In this document: positions 29,745-37,151 of the stretch, one piece after another | How the letters are laid out: every line of letters begins with the position of its first letter | Position numbering within the stretch: the first letter of the stretch is position 1 | DNA from: Chloroflexota bacterium | GTDB taxonomy: Bacteria > Chloroflexota > Anaerolineae > Promineifilales > Promineifilaceae | Reading direction: 5' to 3' | Length of the DNA stretch: 37,151 nt | Assembly: GCA_013112725.1 (NCBI GenBank) | Contig: JABFFZ010000055.1 | Coordinates: forward strand, 1-37,151 | Notes under the pieces: generated by a model | What the model saw: the letters and a program-made list of their open reading frames with translations, nothing else | What the model was told of the DNA's origin: nothing | Database searches by the model: none | Position numbers and translations under genes: made by a program

Positions 29745-31174
29745 TTCACTTGCGTAGACAGAAAATCCAAAATATCAATCTTCGTCAAAATGCCCTGCAC
29801 CTGTTCGCCGGTGGCGATGATGGCGGCGTTGTGGTGGCTGAAGATGCCCATGAGCGTTTCCAGGGGGGTGTTCGGCCGGACCACCGGCACATTCTGGTCA
29901 ATGATGGCCTCTATCGTCTCGTCCGGTTCGTGGCCGCTGTGGCTGGTGACGAGCATGTGGTTGAGCAGATCAATTTCGGTGACGGCGCCTAGCAAACGGC
30001 CGTCGCCAGCCAACACCGGTAGTTGGGACACATTGTATTGCTTCATTTTGCCGACGACGGCCGTGATCGGTTCTTGCGGATGCGCCGTGATGAGCGTCTG
30101 ATCCGGTTTGGCTGCCTGCACATCTAGCGCCCGGTAATCAATCCAGGCCCGTTCCAAAAAGCCATTTTCGCGCATCCACTCATCGTCAAACACCTTGCTC
30201 AGATAGCGCGACCCAGAATCAGGCAGGATAACCACCACCACATCATCCGGCCCCAGGTTGTGTTCACGGGCGTATTTGATCGCCCCCACCACCGCCGAAC
30301 CGCTGGAGCCGCCGCAAAAGATACCCTCTTCCCGCACCAGCCGCCGCGTCATTAGCAGGCTCTCCTTGTCATTCACCTGCACGATGTGGTCAATGACGCT
30401 CAGGTCGGTGGTGCTGGGCAAGAAATCCTCGCCGATCCCTTCCACTTTATACCCCTCCGCTTTGGTGTATTGGCCGCTGCGGTGCAGTTCATACAGAATG
30501 GAGCCAATGGGGTCTACGCCCACAATTTTGACCTGGGGATTTTGCTCTTTCAGGTAGCGCCCCATACCGCTGATGGTGCCGCCCGTGCCCATGCCCACCA
30601 CCAGATGGCCGATTTTCCCCCTGGTTTGCCGCCACACTTCGGGGCCGGTGGATTCATAATGAGCGCGCGGGTTTTCCGGATTGTGGTATTGGTTGGCCAG
30701 GATGGCATTGGGCGTTTCGGCGGCCAGCCGTTCGGAGACTTTGTAATAACTGCGGGAGTCATCGGGCTCTACGGCCGTCGGTGTCATCACCACCCGCGCC
30801 CCAAACGCCCGCAGCAGCAAAATCTTCTCCTGCGACATCTTGTCCGGCATCACAAAAATCGTGCGGTAGCCTTTGATCGCCGCCGCAATGGCCAGCCCCA
30901 CGCCGGTATTGCCAGAAGTGGCTTCGACAATCGTGCCACCCGGCTGCAAACGGCCGCTGCGCTCCGCTTCGGCAATAATGGCCGGCCCAATCCGGTCTTT
31001 CACCGAGCCGCCGGGATTAAAAAACTCCACCTTCACCAATAACTGGCAAGGCAAATCACCGCCGATGGAATGCAGCCGCACCAGCGGCGTATCGCCGATA
31101 GTATCCAATATGCTGTCATACACCTCCATCTCGTCTTCAATCATCTCGGTTCTTGTTTCACTCATCATCATCAT
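29741..31174 (-). CDS. cbs: Cystathionine beta-synthase with CBS domain pair
   Basis: A PLP enzyme of 477 residues that condenses serine with homocysteine to cystathionine, or uses related beta-replacement substrates. The PLP lysine is Lys59 in NPGGSVKDR; the phosphate-binding and substrate loops are EATSGNTGVGLA and VGMGTGGTISGMG, and CGGSSGSAV closes the fold. Residues about 345-477 form two CBS motifs (ITAVVGKMKQYNVSQLPV; LETLMGIFSHHNAAII) as in the full-length eukaryote-like enzymes, where they regulate activity by nucleotide binding. The haem-binding N-terminus of the human enzyme is missing. Four tandem ATG codons mark the start; AAGG lies 5 bases before the first. The open frame can begin at GTG 31186 but without support. 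Confidence 0.92.
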   Translation of the reverse strand: MMMMSETRTEMIEDEMEVYDSILDTIGDTPLVRLHSIGGDLPCQLLVKVEFFNPGGSVKDRIGPAIIAEAERSGRLQPGGTIVEATSGNTGVGLAIAAAIKGYRTIFVMPDKMSQEKILLLRAFGARVVMTPTAVEPDDSRSYYKVSERLAAETPNAILANQYHNPENPRAHYESTGPEVWRQTRGKIGHLVVGMGTGGTISGMGRYLKEQNPQVKIVGVDPIGSILYELHRSGQYTKAEGYKVEGIGEDFLPSTTDLSVIDHIVQVNDKESLLMTRRLVREEGIFCGGSSGSAVVGAIKYAREHNLGPDDVVVVILPDSGSRYLSKVFDDEWMRENGFLERAWIDYRALDVQAAKPDQTLITAHPQEPITAVVGKMKQYNVSQLPVLAGDGRLLGAVTEIDLLNHMLVTSHSGHEPDETIEAIIDQNVPVVRPNTPLETLMGIFSHHNAAIIATGEQVQGILTKIDILDFLSTQVK

Positions 31175-31224
31175 TTCAACCTTCACCTGTGGGATTTTGT
31201 AGGAGTTGGCCCTATAAAGTAACA

Positions 31225-31312
31225 GTTCAGACCTGACAGGTTTTTTACCAGTTCAACTTGAAACTTTGCAGGCCAAAAACCTGTCAGGTCTCTTGAGGGA
31301 CTGAACACTTAC
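31225..31312. repeat. 88-bp CCTGACAGG foldback element, copy 2
   Basis: Matches 14729-14816 with one difference. Here the 17-bp arms (AGACCTGACAGGTTTTT with AAAAACCTGTCAGGTCT) pair perfectly. Confidence 0.9.
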
Positions 31313-31349
31313 CCTATAAACATTAACTCTTTGTTACGGCAATATATCC

Positions 31350-31460
31350 GGCGGTTAAAACCGCGTTTACACAAGGCAAAGTCGGCCTGCGCCGACTATT
31401 GCCAGACCGCGTAGGCGGTTTTTGCTTTGTGTAGCCACGAATTTATTCGCCAGGCGTGGT
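31350..31460. repeat. Complex foldback resembling a cyanobacterial intergenic repeat
   Basis: Left part GGCGGTTAAAACCGCGTTTA, right part TTTGTGTAGCCACGAAT. Inside are GTCGGC/GCCGAC (31381-31386 with 31391-31396) and ACCGC/GCGGT stems, and ACACAAGGCAAA pairs roughly with TTTGCTTTGTGT. From memory, very similar sequences are frequent between genes of filamentous cyanobacteria and in Chloroflexota. Confidence 0.65.
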
Positions 31461-31570
31461 TTACCCAAACATATTGTTAACTTTTATCAGGCCCTGGCAT
31501 TTATGCCCAGCATTTATGCCATGCTCACATCATTTTTACGGTTAGTATACATGAACCGGCAGCGACTGGC

Positions 31571-31598
31571 TTGAGTTTATCGGTACTCCGTCTATAAT
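31571..31598 (+). promoter_or_regulatory. Sigma-70-type promoter of the LysM glycosidase gene
   Basis: TTGAGT (31571-31576) and TATAAT (31593-31598) with a 16-base spacer, 74 bases before ATG 31673. It is the best classical promoter seen in the window. Confidence 0.65.
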
Positions 31599-31672
31599 CC
31601 TGGTAATACTTATGTCCACCAAAGTGGCCCACCACAATGGCCGTGTCCTGTATAGTCTCAAGGAAGGAAAAT

Positions 31673-33085
31673 ATGAAAAAAACACGTTTACTTGCCGGAA
31701 TAGTCGCTTTATTGCTATTAGTGGTAGTGGTCACGGCCGTGTCCGCCTTTGCCTATACCGTGCAATATGGCGATACCCTCTTTAGCATTGCCAGACGGTA
31801 CAACACCACCGTCAGCGCCATCGTCGCCGCCAACAATATCCCCAACCCCAATCTCATTTATGTGGGCCAGGTGTTGGAAATTCCCACCGATGGCAGCCCG
31901 CCGCCGCAACCTACCACGCCGCCACCCGGTCCCCAGCCCACGCCGCCCCCCGGTGGTACTATCACCTACGTTGTGCAGCGGGGTGATACACTGTCCTCCA
32001 TTGCCCGGCGCTTTGGCACTACCGTCAGCGCCATTGTAGCCGCCAACAACATTGCCAACCCCAACCTGATTTATGCCGGTCAGGTACTCATCATCCCCAC
32101 CGGCTCTACCCAGCCACCCCCGCCGGGCAGCACCCCGCCGCCCCCGCCACCATCCTCCGGCTTTGAACTGGGTGGGCAAACGTTCAACATGGGCAACCGC
32201 GCCCGGATGCAAGAAGCGGGCATGAACTGGATCAAGGTGCAGCACAAATGGGCGCCCGGCCAATCGCCGGATATATTGGCCGGGGTCATTCAGGATGCGC
32301 ACAATAATGGTTTCAAAATTTTGCTCTCCATCACCGGTGCACAGACCTACCCGCCGCCGAACGGCATTGATTTCAACGGGTACGTCAACTTTGTGCGCGG
32401 TGTGGCCGCATTGGGGCCAGACGCCATTGAAATCTGGAATGAGCAGAATATTGATTTTGAATGGCCGGCCGGGCAGATCAGCCCCACCTCCTACGTCAAC
32501 AATATGCTCGCCCCCGCCTACAACGCCATCAAAACCACCAACGCCAATGTGATGGTCATTTCCGGCGCGCCGGCCCCCACCGGCTTCGACAACGGCGCTA
32601 ATGCCTGGTCTGATGCGCGTTACATCCAGGGCATGGCCGCGGCCGGAGCGGTGAATTACATGGATTGTATTGGCGTACATCACAACGCCGGAGCCACCTC
32701 ACCCAGTGCTACCACCGGCCATCCCGCCGACTCTGGCGACCATCACTATAGCTGGTATTTTGGGCCAACGTTTAACCTGTATTACAACGCATTTGGCGGG
32801 GCGCGCCGGGTTTGTTTCACCGAATTGGGGTATCTGTCGCCGCAGGGTTTCCCCTTCCTGCCGGCTAATTTTGCCTGGGCGGCCAACACTACCGTCAGCC
32901 AACACGCGCAATGGTTGGGCGAGGCCGTCACCCTGGCGCGCAGCAGTGGCCGGGCGCGCATGGTCATTGTGTTTAATGTGGACTTCACCACCTATACCCA
33001 AACCGACCCACAGGCCGGCTATGCCATCATTCGCCCGGATGGTTCGTGTCCGGCGTGTGGAACGCTGAACGCGGCGATGCGGTAG
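31673..33085 (+). CDS. Secreted glycoside hydrolase with two LysM domains
   Basis: A 470-residue exported protein. A signal peptide (residues 1-27, ending VSAFA) is followed by two LysM domains (about 28-72 and 98-142) that are nearly identical in their second half (TTVSAIVAANNIxNPNLIY), each followed by a Pro-rich linker. The catalytic part (about 165-470) is a TIM-barrel glycosidase of clan GH-A: IEIWNEQNI gives the acid/base Glu257 and VCFTELGYLSP the nucleophile Glu384. LysM binds N-acetylglucosamine polymers, so the target is probably peptidoglycan or a related cell-wall glycan; the exact GH family cannot be fixed by eye. AAGGAAGG lies before ATG 31673. A word array follows the stop. Confidence 0.88.
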   Translation: MKKTRLLAGIVALLLLVVVVTAVSAFAYTVQYGDTLFSIARRYNTTVSAIVAANNIPNPNLIYVGQVLEIPTDGSPPPQPTTPPPGPQPTPPPGGTITYVVQRGDTLSSIARRFGTTVSAIVAANNIANPNLIYAGQVLIIPTGSTQPPPPGSTPPPPPPSSGFELGGQTFNMGNRARMQEAGMNWIKVQHKWAPGQSPDILAGVIQDAHNNGFKILLSITGAQTYPPPNGIDFNGYVNFVRGVAALGPDAIEIWNEQNIDFEWPAGQISPTSYVNNMLAPAYNAIKTTNANVMVISGAPAPTGFDNGANAWSDARYIQGMAAAGAVNYMDCIGVHHNAGATSPSATTGHPADSGDHHYSWYFGPTFNLYYNAFGGARRVCFTELGYLSPQGFPFLPANFAWAANTTVSQHAQWLGEAVTLARSSGRARMVIVFNVDFTTYTQTDPQAGYAIIRPDGSCPACGTLNAAMR

Positions 33086-33087
33086 AT

Positions 33088-33143
33088 GAGATATTAGGGT
33101 ATGGGGGTATTGGGATATTAACATCTCAATACCCCCATACCCC
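33088..33143. repeat. GGGGATAT/ATACCCC foldback
   Basis: A perfect 16-bp stem, GGGTATGGGGGTATTG (33097-33112) with 33127-33142, starts 12 bases past the stop codon of the LysM gene. It is the same word family as 3381-3442 and likely serves as terminator. Confidence 0.8.
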
Positions 33144-33168
33144 AAAATTTTAATTTCCCCCCTCACAA

Positions 33169-33930
33169 ATGCGGAAGTTAGAAATTGGCGGCGGGCAGGT
33201 ATTGGGCGCGCCGTCATCTGTTTCCTCCCTTCGGTTGCAAATTCCCCCGACGATTCAAGGTTATACCGATGCGCAGGTGGATGATTATGGGCTGCCGGGC
33301 ATCACGCGCCGCGCCGATTATCCCTGGCGGCCAGGCGTTTCGCTGCGAGTGACGGCGCGGTTTTCGCATGGGGAGGGCGACCTATTGGGCACGGCCGGGT
33401 TTGGTTTTTGGAATGCGCCTTTTGGCGACCCGACGATGCGGGGGATGGCACGGCCGTCTGCCTGCTGGTTCTTCTATGGTTCTGCCCCGAATGATTTGCC
33501 GCTGGCGGCGGATGGGCCAGGGCGGGGCTGGTTTGCGGCGACGTTGGACGCGGCACGGCCGTCGGCCATTCCCCTGATCCCGCTCGCCCCCTTTGTGCTG
33601 CTGGCAAACCGGGTCGGCCGGGTGTGCCGCCGCCTGTGGCCCTGGGTGCAGCAGCGGTTGGGTATTTCGTTTGCGCCGATTGCCGTAGACATGAGGGAAT
33701 GGCATGAATACCAATTGGAGTGGCGGCAGAATGGTTGTGAGTTCATGGTAGACGGCTGTACTCTCCTCCAAACACCCCATTCCCCTCGTGGCCCCCTGGG
33801 TTTTGTCTGTTGGATTGATAATCAGTATATGGTGGCGACGGGGGACGGCCGTTTTCGTTGGGGCACGCTGGTCACACAAGAATGGCAATGGCTGGAAGTG
33901 CGGGAGTTGTCCGTAGTCCCTAATCCGTGA
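33169..33930 (+). CDS. Hypothetical protein with concanavalin A-like (GH16/laminin-G-like) fold
   Basis: A 253-residue protein without signal peptide. The C-terminal third has the pattern of jelly-roll glucanase/lectin proteins: MREWHEYQLEWRQNGCEFMVDG, given by key words WHEYQLEW and EFMVDG, then GPLGFVCWIDNQYM. I do not see the E-x-D-x-E catalytic motif of GH16, so a binding role is more likely than hydrolysis. A central hydrophobic stretch (AIPLIPLAPFVLLANRVG) could be a loop or membrane contact. ATG 33169 has no ribosome site; C-rich sequence precedes it. The stop TGA and the last residues (VVPNP) come from a CGTAATCC word array. Its 3' end overlaps by 109 bases the open frame of the opposite gene. 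Confidence 0.65.
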   Translation: MRKLEIGGGQVLGAPSSVSSLRLQIPPTIQGYTDAQVDDYGLPGITRRADYPWRPGVSLRVTARFSHGEGDLLGTAGFGFWNAPFGDPTMRGMARPSACWFFYGSAPNDLPLAADGPGRGWFAATLDAARPSAIPLIPLAPFVLLANRVGRVCRRLWPWVQQRLGISFAPIAVDMREWHEYQLEWRQNGCEFMVDGCTLLQTPHSPRGPLGFVCWIDNQYMVATGDGRFRWGTLVTQEWQWLEVRELSVVPNP

Positions 33931-36401
33931 ACCGTAATAAAATCCGGTTTGATCATCGTGTCGCTGCCGCCAGGGCCGCTGACAGTGAGGGTGACGGTAT
34001 AAATCCCCGGCATCTCATACACATGCGCCGGGCTGGTCAGCGTACTGGTAACGCCATCGCCAAAATCCCACAAGACGCTGTCATATGCCCCTTCGGACAA
34101 ATTGATGAAGTTCACCGGCAGCGGCGCGGGGCCATTGCGCGGCAGCCCGTCAAAGTCGGCTACGGGCGGCGGAACGGGCCGCCAACCCACCGCATAAATG
34201 CCGTCCGCCACCACCGGCCCCGAAGCCAGCCAGTTCAGCAGCGGGCTGCGCCCGGACACAGCCACCACCTGCCACTGGTTCAAGGCGCGGCTGTAATGCA
34301 GTAGTTCTAATTGGGCTTCATTCAGCCCCAGACGGTCTACGGCCGTCTGTGGATAAAACAGCGTCAACAGCCAGGGCGTGTTCGGGGTGGGCAGCAGCAC
34401 ATCCAGGTCTACGGCCGTGCCCACGATGGCCACAAAACCGGGCGGCAGCGGCGCGGTCAGCGCGTCATAGCTGGCGGCAGGCATGAAGATGGCCTGGTTG
34501 TTTTCGCCAGGGATAGCCGTGTCCGCCGCCACCATCGCCAATCCATCCAGCAGCGGGGCCTGCCCATCATCATGCGCCGGGCCAACCCCGCCCAACGATT
34601 GGAACCAGCGCCACAATTCGCCCGTGCTGCCCGCCTGCACCCCCACCAACCCATATTTTGGCAATGGCTGGCCTGCTGGCGCAGTGAACATGGCCGTCCA
34701 GGTATGGGCATTCACGGCCGTCATCGTTTGCCGCCAATCGGCACTGGCCGGGCAGCCAACGGCCGCATCCGGCGAGCAGCGTTGGGCGATGGGCGGCGCA
34801 GCCAGCACGTCCGGGCTGGTTAGCGTTACCGTCATCGCCGTCAGCAGCGGGCCAACCATGCCATATGCCACATCCAGGCTGGCCTCCCAGGTGACAGCCG
34901 TCAGCGTCAGCATTGTTCCGTTTGCCAGCGGCGGCCCGCCCGCTATGGCAAACCGGCCACCGCCCGTTATGTCGGTGGCATACTGATCAGCGTAGGCGCG
35001 GAGTTGATCGTCCGGCGTTACGCCCAACAACTGAATTTGGCCCAATGCGCCGGGCAGGGTACGGTTGCCGGCGGTGGCGCCCTGGTGTTGGGCACGGCCG
35101 TCTTGCCACACATATACCTGCGGATGCAGCGCGTCTAATTGCACTTGTGTGAAGCTGCCATCCAGCGCCAGGTGGATGGTGGGTTCAGTGGGGGCGGGTA
35201 CGGCCGTGCCGCTTGTTGCCAGCGCCGGCAGATAGAGTCGGTAGCCCGGTGCGCGTCCAAACAAATCATCCACCACATCCGGCGTTTGCGTAGCCAGGGG
35301 CAATGCCGGCGGTTGCAGCCAACCACCCGCCAACTGCTGAATGTCACCCCATCGCTGCAAGGTGCCCCAATCCGCCTCGCCATGTACGAGCATCTGGTCG
35401 GTTTGCTGGCAGACGGACGGGCTGCCATGTTCCGCACTATGCCAGAGGGCCACGGCCGTGTAATGGTACGCCATCGCCGAGGCCGCACACGCGCCGTTGG
35501 GCAAATCCAGGCAGGTGCAGTAGGTTTCCTGTTTACCGGCGGGTTGGTTTTGCTGGTATTCGTCGTACAAGAACAGAGCGTAATGGCCCCATTCATGCGC
35601 CAACGTGCGGTAGGCGGCGGGCTGCGCCCAGTTCCCGCTGGCCGGATCGGCCGCGTCCAGCCCATCCCAATACCGCCCCAGGTAAATGCCGCCGGGCGCG
35701 TACACCGTCTGGCTGAGGGTGGCGGGGGCGGTGTAGGGGGTGGCGGCGGGCACAATGCCGCCCATGTAGGCGGTAGGGCGGTAGTCGTTGGCGCTCAGGA
35801 ATCGGAGGTCGGCGCTTTCCCAGTAACGGCCGTCCGCATAAATCGTCACCGCGCCCACCGCCATTTGCCCCTCCGTCAGGTCATACAAATACGCGGACAT
35901 CTGGCGCAAACCGCTTTGCAATTGACCGACAAACGGCGAATTGGCAGCCGGTTGCCAGGCTAAACTGGCAACCACATGAAACAGAACAAGCGGATGACTG
36001 TCATATAGCTGAATATCTCCGGTGGCAGGCTGTCGCTCGCTGCTGCCGGCCTGCCAGCTTGTGGCGTAGACCCAATAGGCCGGGCCATGTGCCGCTTTGC
36101 CGGAGGGTTGCGTGTGGCGCAGCCAGAGCGCTGCCAAATGAGAACAGTTGGTGGGCAATGGGTGGGTCAGGTGGCCCTCCGCGTTGGTGTGGGCGGGCAG
36201 GTCGGCCAGCAGTGGGCTGTTGGCGGCGGCGGATGGATAACACAGCAGTCGCAGGTCGGCGTATGCCAGGGGCACATTTTGTTCGTCTACAAAACGGAGC
36301 GAACCGGAGACGGCGGTGGAGGAGAATTGGAGGATGACGGCCGTGAGCAGCCCCAATCCCATCACGAAAGTCAACAGATTGTATGGTATTCGCGCAGACA
36401 T
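33822..36401 (-). CDS. CLCA-like zinc metallopeptidase with PKD domain, secreted
   Basis: An 859-residue exported protein. Residues 8-30 form a signal peptide or anchor. A metallopeptidase motif stands at 268-281: AHEWGHYALFLYDEY, with His269, Glu270, His273 and the acid pair Asp280-Glu281. This matches the HExxHxxxGxxDE pattern known in animal CLCA proteins. A YLPALATSG motif (about 395) and a long beta-rich region follow, then a PKD domain near 770-835 (LWDFGDGVTSTLTSPAHVYEMPG). AAGGA is 9 bases before ATG. The fold ends at about DFITVH (33930); the last 36 residues are read through a word array into the antisense of the neighbouring gene, so the original stop seems lost. Confidence 0.82.
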   Translation of the reverse strand: MSARIPYNLLTFVMGLGLLTAVILQFSSTAVSGSLRFVDEQNVPLAYADLRLLCYPSAAANSPLLADLPAHTNAEGHLTHPLPTNCSHLAALWLRHTQPSGKAAHGPAYWVYATSWQAGSSERQPATGDIQLYDSHPLVLFHVVASLAWQPAANSPFVGQLQSGLRQMSAYLYDLTEGQMAVGAVTIYADGRYWESADLRFLSANDYRPTAYMGGIVPAATPYTAPATLSQTVYAPGGIYLGRYWDGLDAADPASGNWAQPAAYRTLAHEWGHYALFLYDEYQQNQPAGKQETYCTCLDLPNGACAASAMAYHYTAVALWHSAEHGSPSVCQQTDQMLVHGEADWGTLQRWGDIQQLAGGWLQPPALPLATQTPDVVDDLFGRAPGYRLYLPALATSGTAVPAPTEPTIHLALDGSFTQVQLDALHPQVYVWQDGRAQHQGATAGNRTLPGALGQIQLLGVTPDDQLRAYADQYATDITGGGRFAIAGGPPLANGTMLTLTAVTWEASLDVAYGMVGPLLTAMTVTLTSPDVLAAPPIAQRCSPDAAVGCPASADWRQTMTAVNAHTWTAMFTAPAGQPLPKYGLVGVQAGSTGELWRWFQSLGGVGPAHDDGQAPLLDGLAMVAADTAIPGENNQAIFMPAASYDALTAPLPPGFVAIVGTAVDLDVLLPTPNTPWLLTLFYPQTAVDRLGLNEAQLELLHYSRALNQWQVVAVSGRSPLLNWLASGPVVADGIYAVGWRPVPPPVADFDGLPRNGPAPLPVNFINLSEGAYDSVLWDFGDGVTSTLTSPAHVYEMPGIYTVTLTVSGPGGSDTMIKPDFITVHGLGTTDNSRTSSHCHSCVTSVPQRKRPSPVATIY

Positions 36402-36420
36402 ACGGCTGTTTCCTTACATG

Positions 36421-36486
36421 CCGGTAATCGGTAAACGGTAAAGGTCGCAAAACTAAATACCATTTACCGAATTACCGAATTACCGA
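36421..36486. repeat. ACCGAATT word array
   Basis: CGGTAATCGGTAAACGGTAAA words are followed by TTTACCGAATTACCGAATTACC, a foldback in the leader region of the metallopeptidase gene. Confidence 0.7.
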
Positions 36487-36534
36487 TCATCATCCACATT
36501 ATACACCCATGCGGCGTTGCCATCGGTGGTGATT

Positions 36535-36563
36535 GTAAGGGCGACCATAGGGGCCGCCCTTAC
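36535..36563 (-). terminator. Hairpin after the partial surface protein gene
   Basis: GTAAGGGCG (36535-36543) pairs with CGCCCTTAC (36555-36563), 7 bases past the stop codon. The arm resembles the ends of the GTAGGGGCGGG elements. Confidence 0.6.
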
Positions 36564-36570
36564 GCAACTT

Positions 36571-37151
36571 CTACGGATCGATGATGACAATCTCCCAGTG
36601 GAGAAACGACATCGGTACCAGGCTGATGAACTGCACCTGATCGTACAACACACCTGGTGGCGGCGCCGGCAGCGTCAACGTCTCCACCGAACCTGGCCCT
36701 ATTAGTTGATTGCTGGCCGCCCCTACCGGTATGCCTTGAGAGTAACCAATCAAGATAATACATTCCGGGTTTGGGCAGCTATGTGCCACATTACGCGCCT
36801 CAAAGCTAATGATGGGAAACTGTGAAGGCGGAATCTCCGCAAAAGAGTACTCCAACCCGCCATGAACCTGCAATTGGGCGCCATTCTTAAAATAAAGGGG
36901 TGGAAAACCCAACTCGGTCGGATTCATAAAGCGCAGAGGCACTACCCCCGTTGGGTTGACAGGTACAGTCTGCGTAAATGTCTCCAGGGGGATTATCGTA
37001 TCAGGCAAGATTGGCCCATCCGGGATGGAAGAGTGGTAGATGTACCAGATGACGTACTCTATCTCGCAGGCTGCGCCAGGGTCGCCGGGCAATCCATCGG
37101 GAATGTCTTCAGGGTCGCCGCTACCAATGCCGCCCGCGCCACCCGCGCCCG
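36571..37151 (-). CDS. Partial surface protein, start beyond the window
   Basis: The frame stays open to the window edge, so the 5' end is missing. The visible 193 residues begin with a Gly/Asp/Pro-rich stretch (GAGGAGGIGSGDPEDIPDG, then LPGDPGAACE), like a linker or collagen-like segment. A beta-rich C-terminal domain follows: PLRFMNPTELGFPPLYF, then VHGGLEYSFAEIPPSQFPI, a Cys pair (HSCPNPECI) and VETLTLPAPPP. I recognise no family. The position next to other exported proteins suggests a surface or secreted role. Nothing marks a catalytic site. Confidence 0.6.
   Translation of the reverse strand, partial: GAGGAGGIGSGDPEDIPDGLPGDPGAACEIEYVIWYIYHSSIPDGPILPDTIIPLETFTQTVPVNPTGVVPLRFMNPTELGFPPLYFKNGAQLQVHGGLEYSFAEIPPSQFPIISFEARNVAHSCPNPECIILIGYSQGIPVGAASNQLIGPGSVETLTLPAPPPGVLYDQVQFISLVPMSFLHWEIVIIDP

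Larger units (their letters stand above)
31187..31672. other. Divergent spacer holding two repeats and a promoter
   Basis: Contains the CCTGACAGG element (31225-31312), a complex foldback (31350-31460) and a promoter (31571-31598). Between them I see no gene. Confidence 0.6.

Noticed and set aside
31718..32683. A 321-codon minus-strand frame opposite the LysM glycosidase
   Set aside because: It mirrors the Pro-rich linkers as Gly/Arg-rich text; the sense gene has signal peptide, promoter and active-site motifs.

Overview
The window looks like a chromosomal segment of an uncultured, GC-rich bacterium, most likely a Chloroflexota member of the Anaerolineae type. This is inferred from gene content and style: NACHT and FGE-type proteins, LysM-glycosidase and PKD-metallopeptidase exoproteins, a YLPA motif in secreted proteins, tandem class III cyclases and many short intergenic foldback repeats. 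No marker gene fixes the lineage. I see no rRNA, tRNA, CRISPR array, transposase or phage module.

Layout. 1-3.4 kb: GNAT acetyltransferase, PspC-like membrane protein, hybrid histidine kinase with two receiver-like domains. 3.7-7.1 kb: double-domain cyclase-family (PF04199) hydrolase, then a secreted beta-helix protein. 7.2-11.7 kb: a very large protein with two class III cyclase domains, a P-loop NTPase, a helical/TPR region and a complete oligopeptide-binding-type domain. 11.8-13.4 kb: DUF899 thioredoxin-like protein, a DUF433 antitoxin-like gene followed by what looks like a decayed DUF5615 partner, and another small gene sharing the same promoter motif. 13.5-16.0 kb: operon for a His-rich membrane protein, an OmpR-type regulator and a BaeS-like kinase, with a long hairpin over the first ribosome-binding site. 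16.1-24.6 kb, mostly minus strand: glycosyltransferase, hexapeptide acyltransferase, PAC2 protein, a frameshifted GNAT, amine oxidase, M20 peptidase, histidine phosphatase, TraB-family protein. 24.9-29.3 kb: nucleotide-sugar dehydrogenase, then an EAD-like/NACHT/FGE-fold protein whose C-terminus looks like the variable region of a diversity-generating retroelement. 29.7-37.2 kb: cystathionine beta-synthase and a run of exported proteins (LysM-glycosidase, jelly-roll protein, CLCA-like metallopeptidase with PKD domain, a cut-off surface protein).

Two sequence-level systems run through the whole window. First, the perfect octamer palindrome ACGGCCGT occurs about 69 times by hand count where about one is expected by composition; it behaves like the cyanobacterial HIP1 palindrome but has a different sequence. 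Second, most intergenic gaps hold a foldback built from a short word repeated and then followed by its reverse complement. At least ten word families occur, and they often lie at, or contain, stop codons; one copy lies inside the large cyclase gene.

The strongest candidates for new biology are the cyclase/NTPase/solute-binding fusion, the NACHT protein with a putative hypervariable tip, the ACGGCCGT palindrome, and the stop-codon-associated word arrays.
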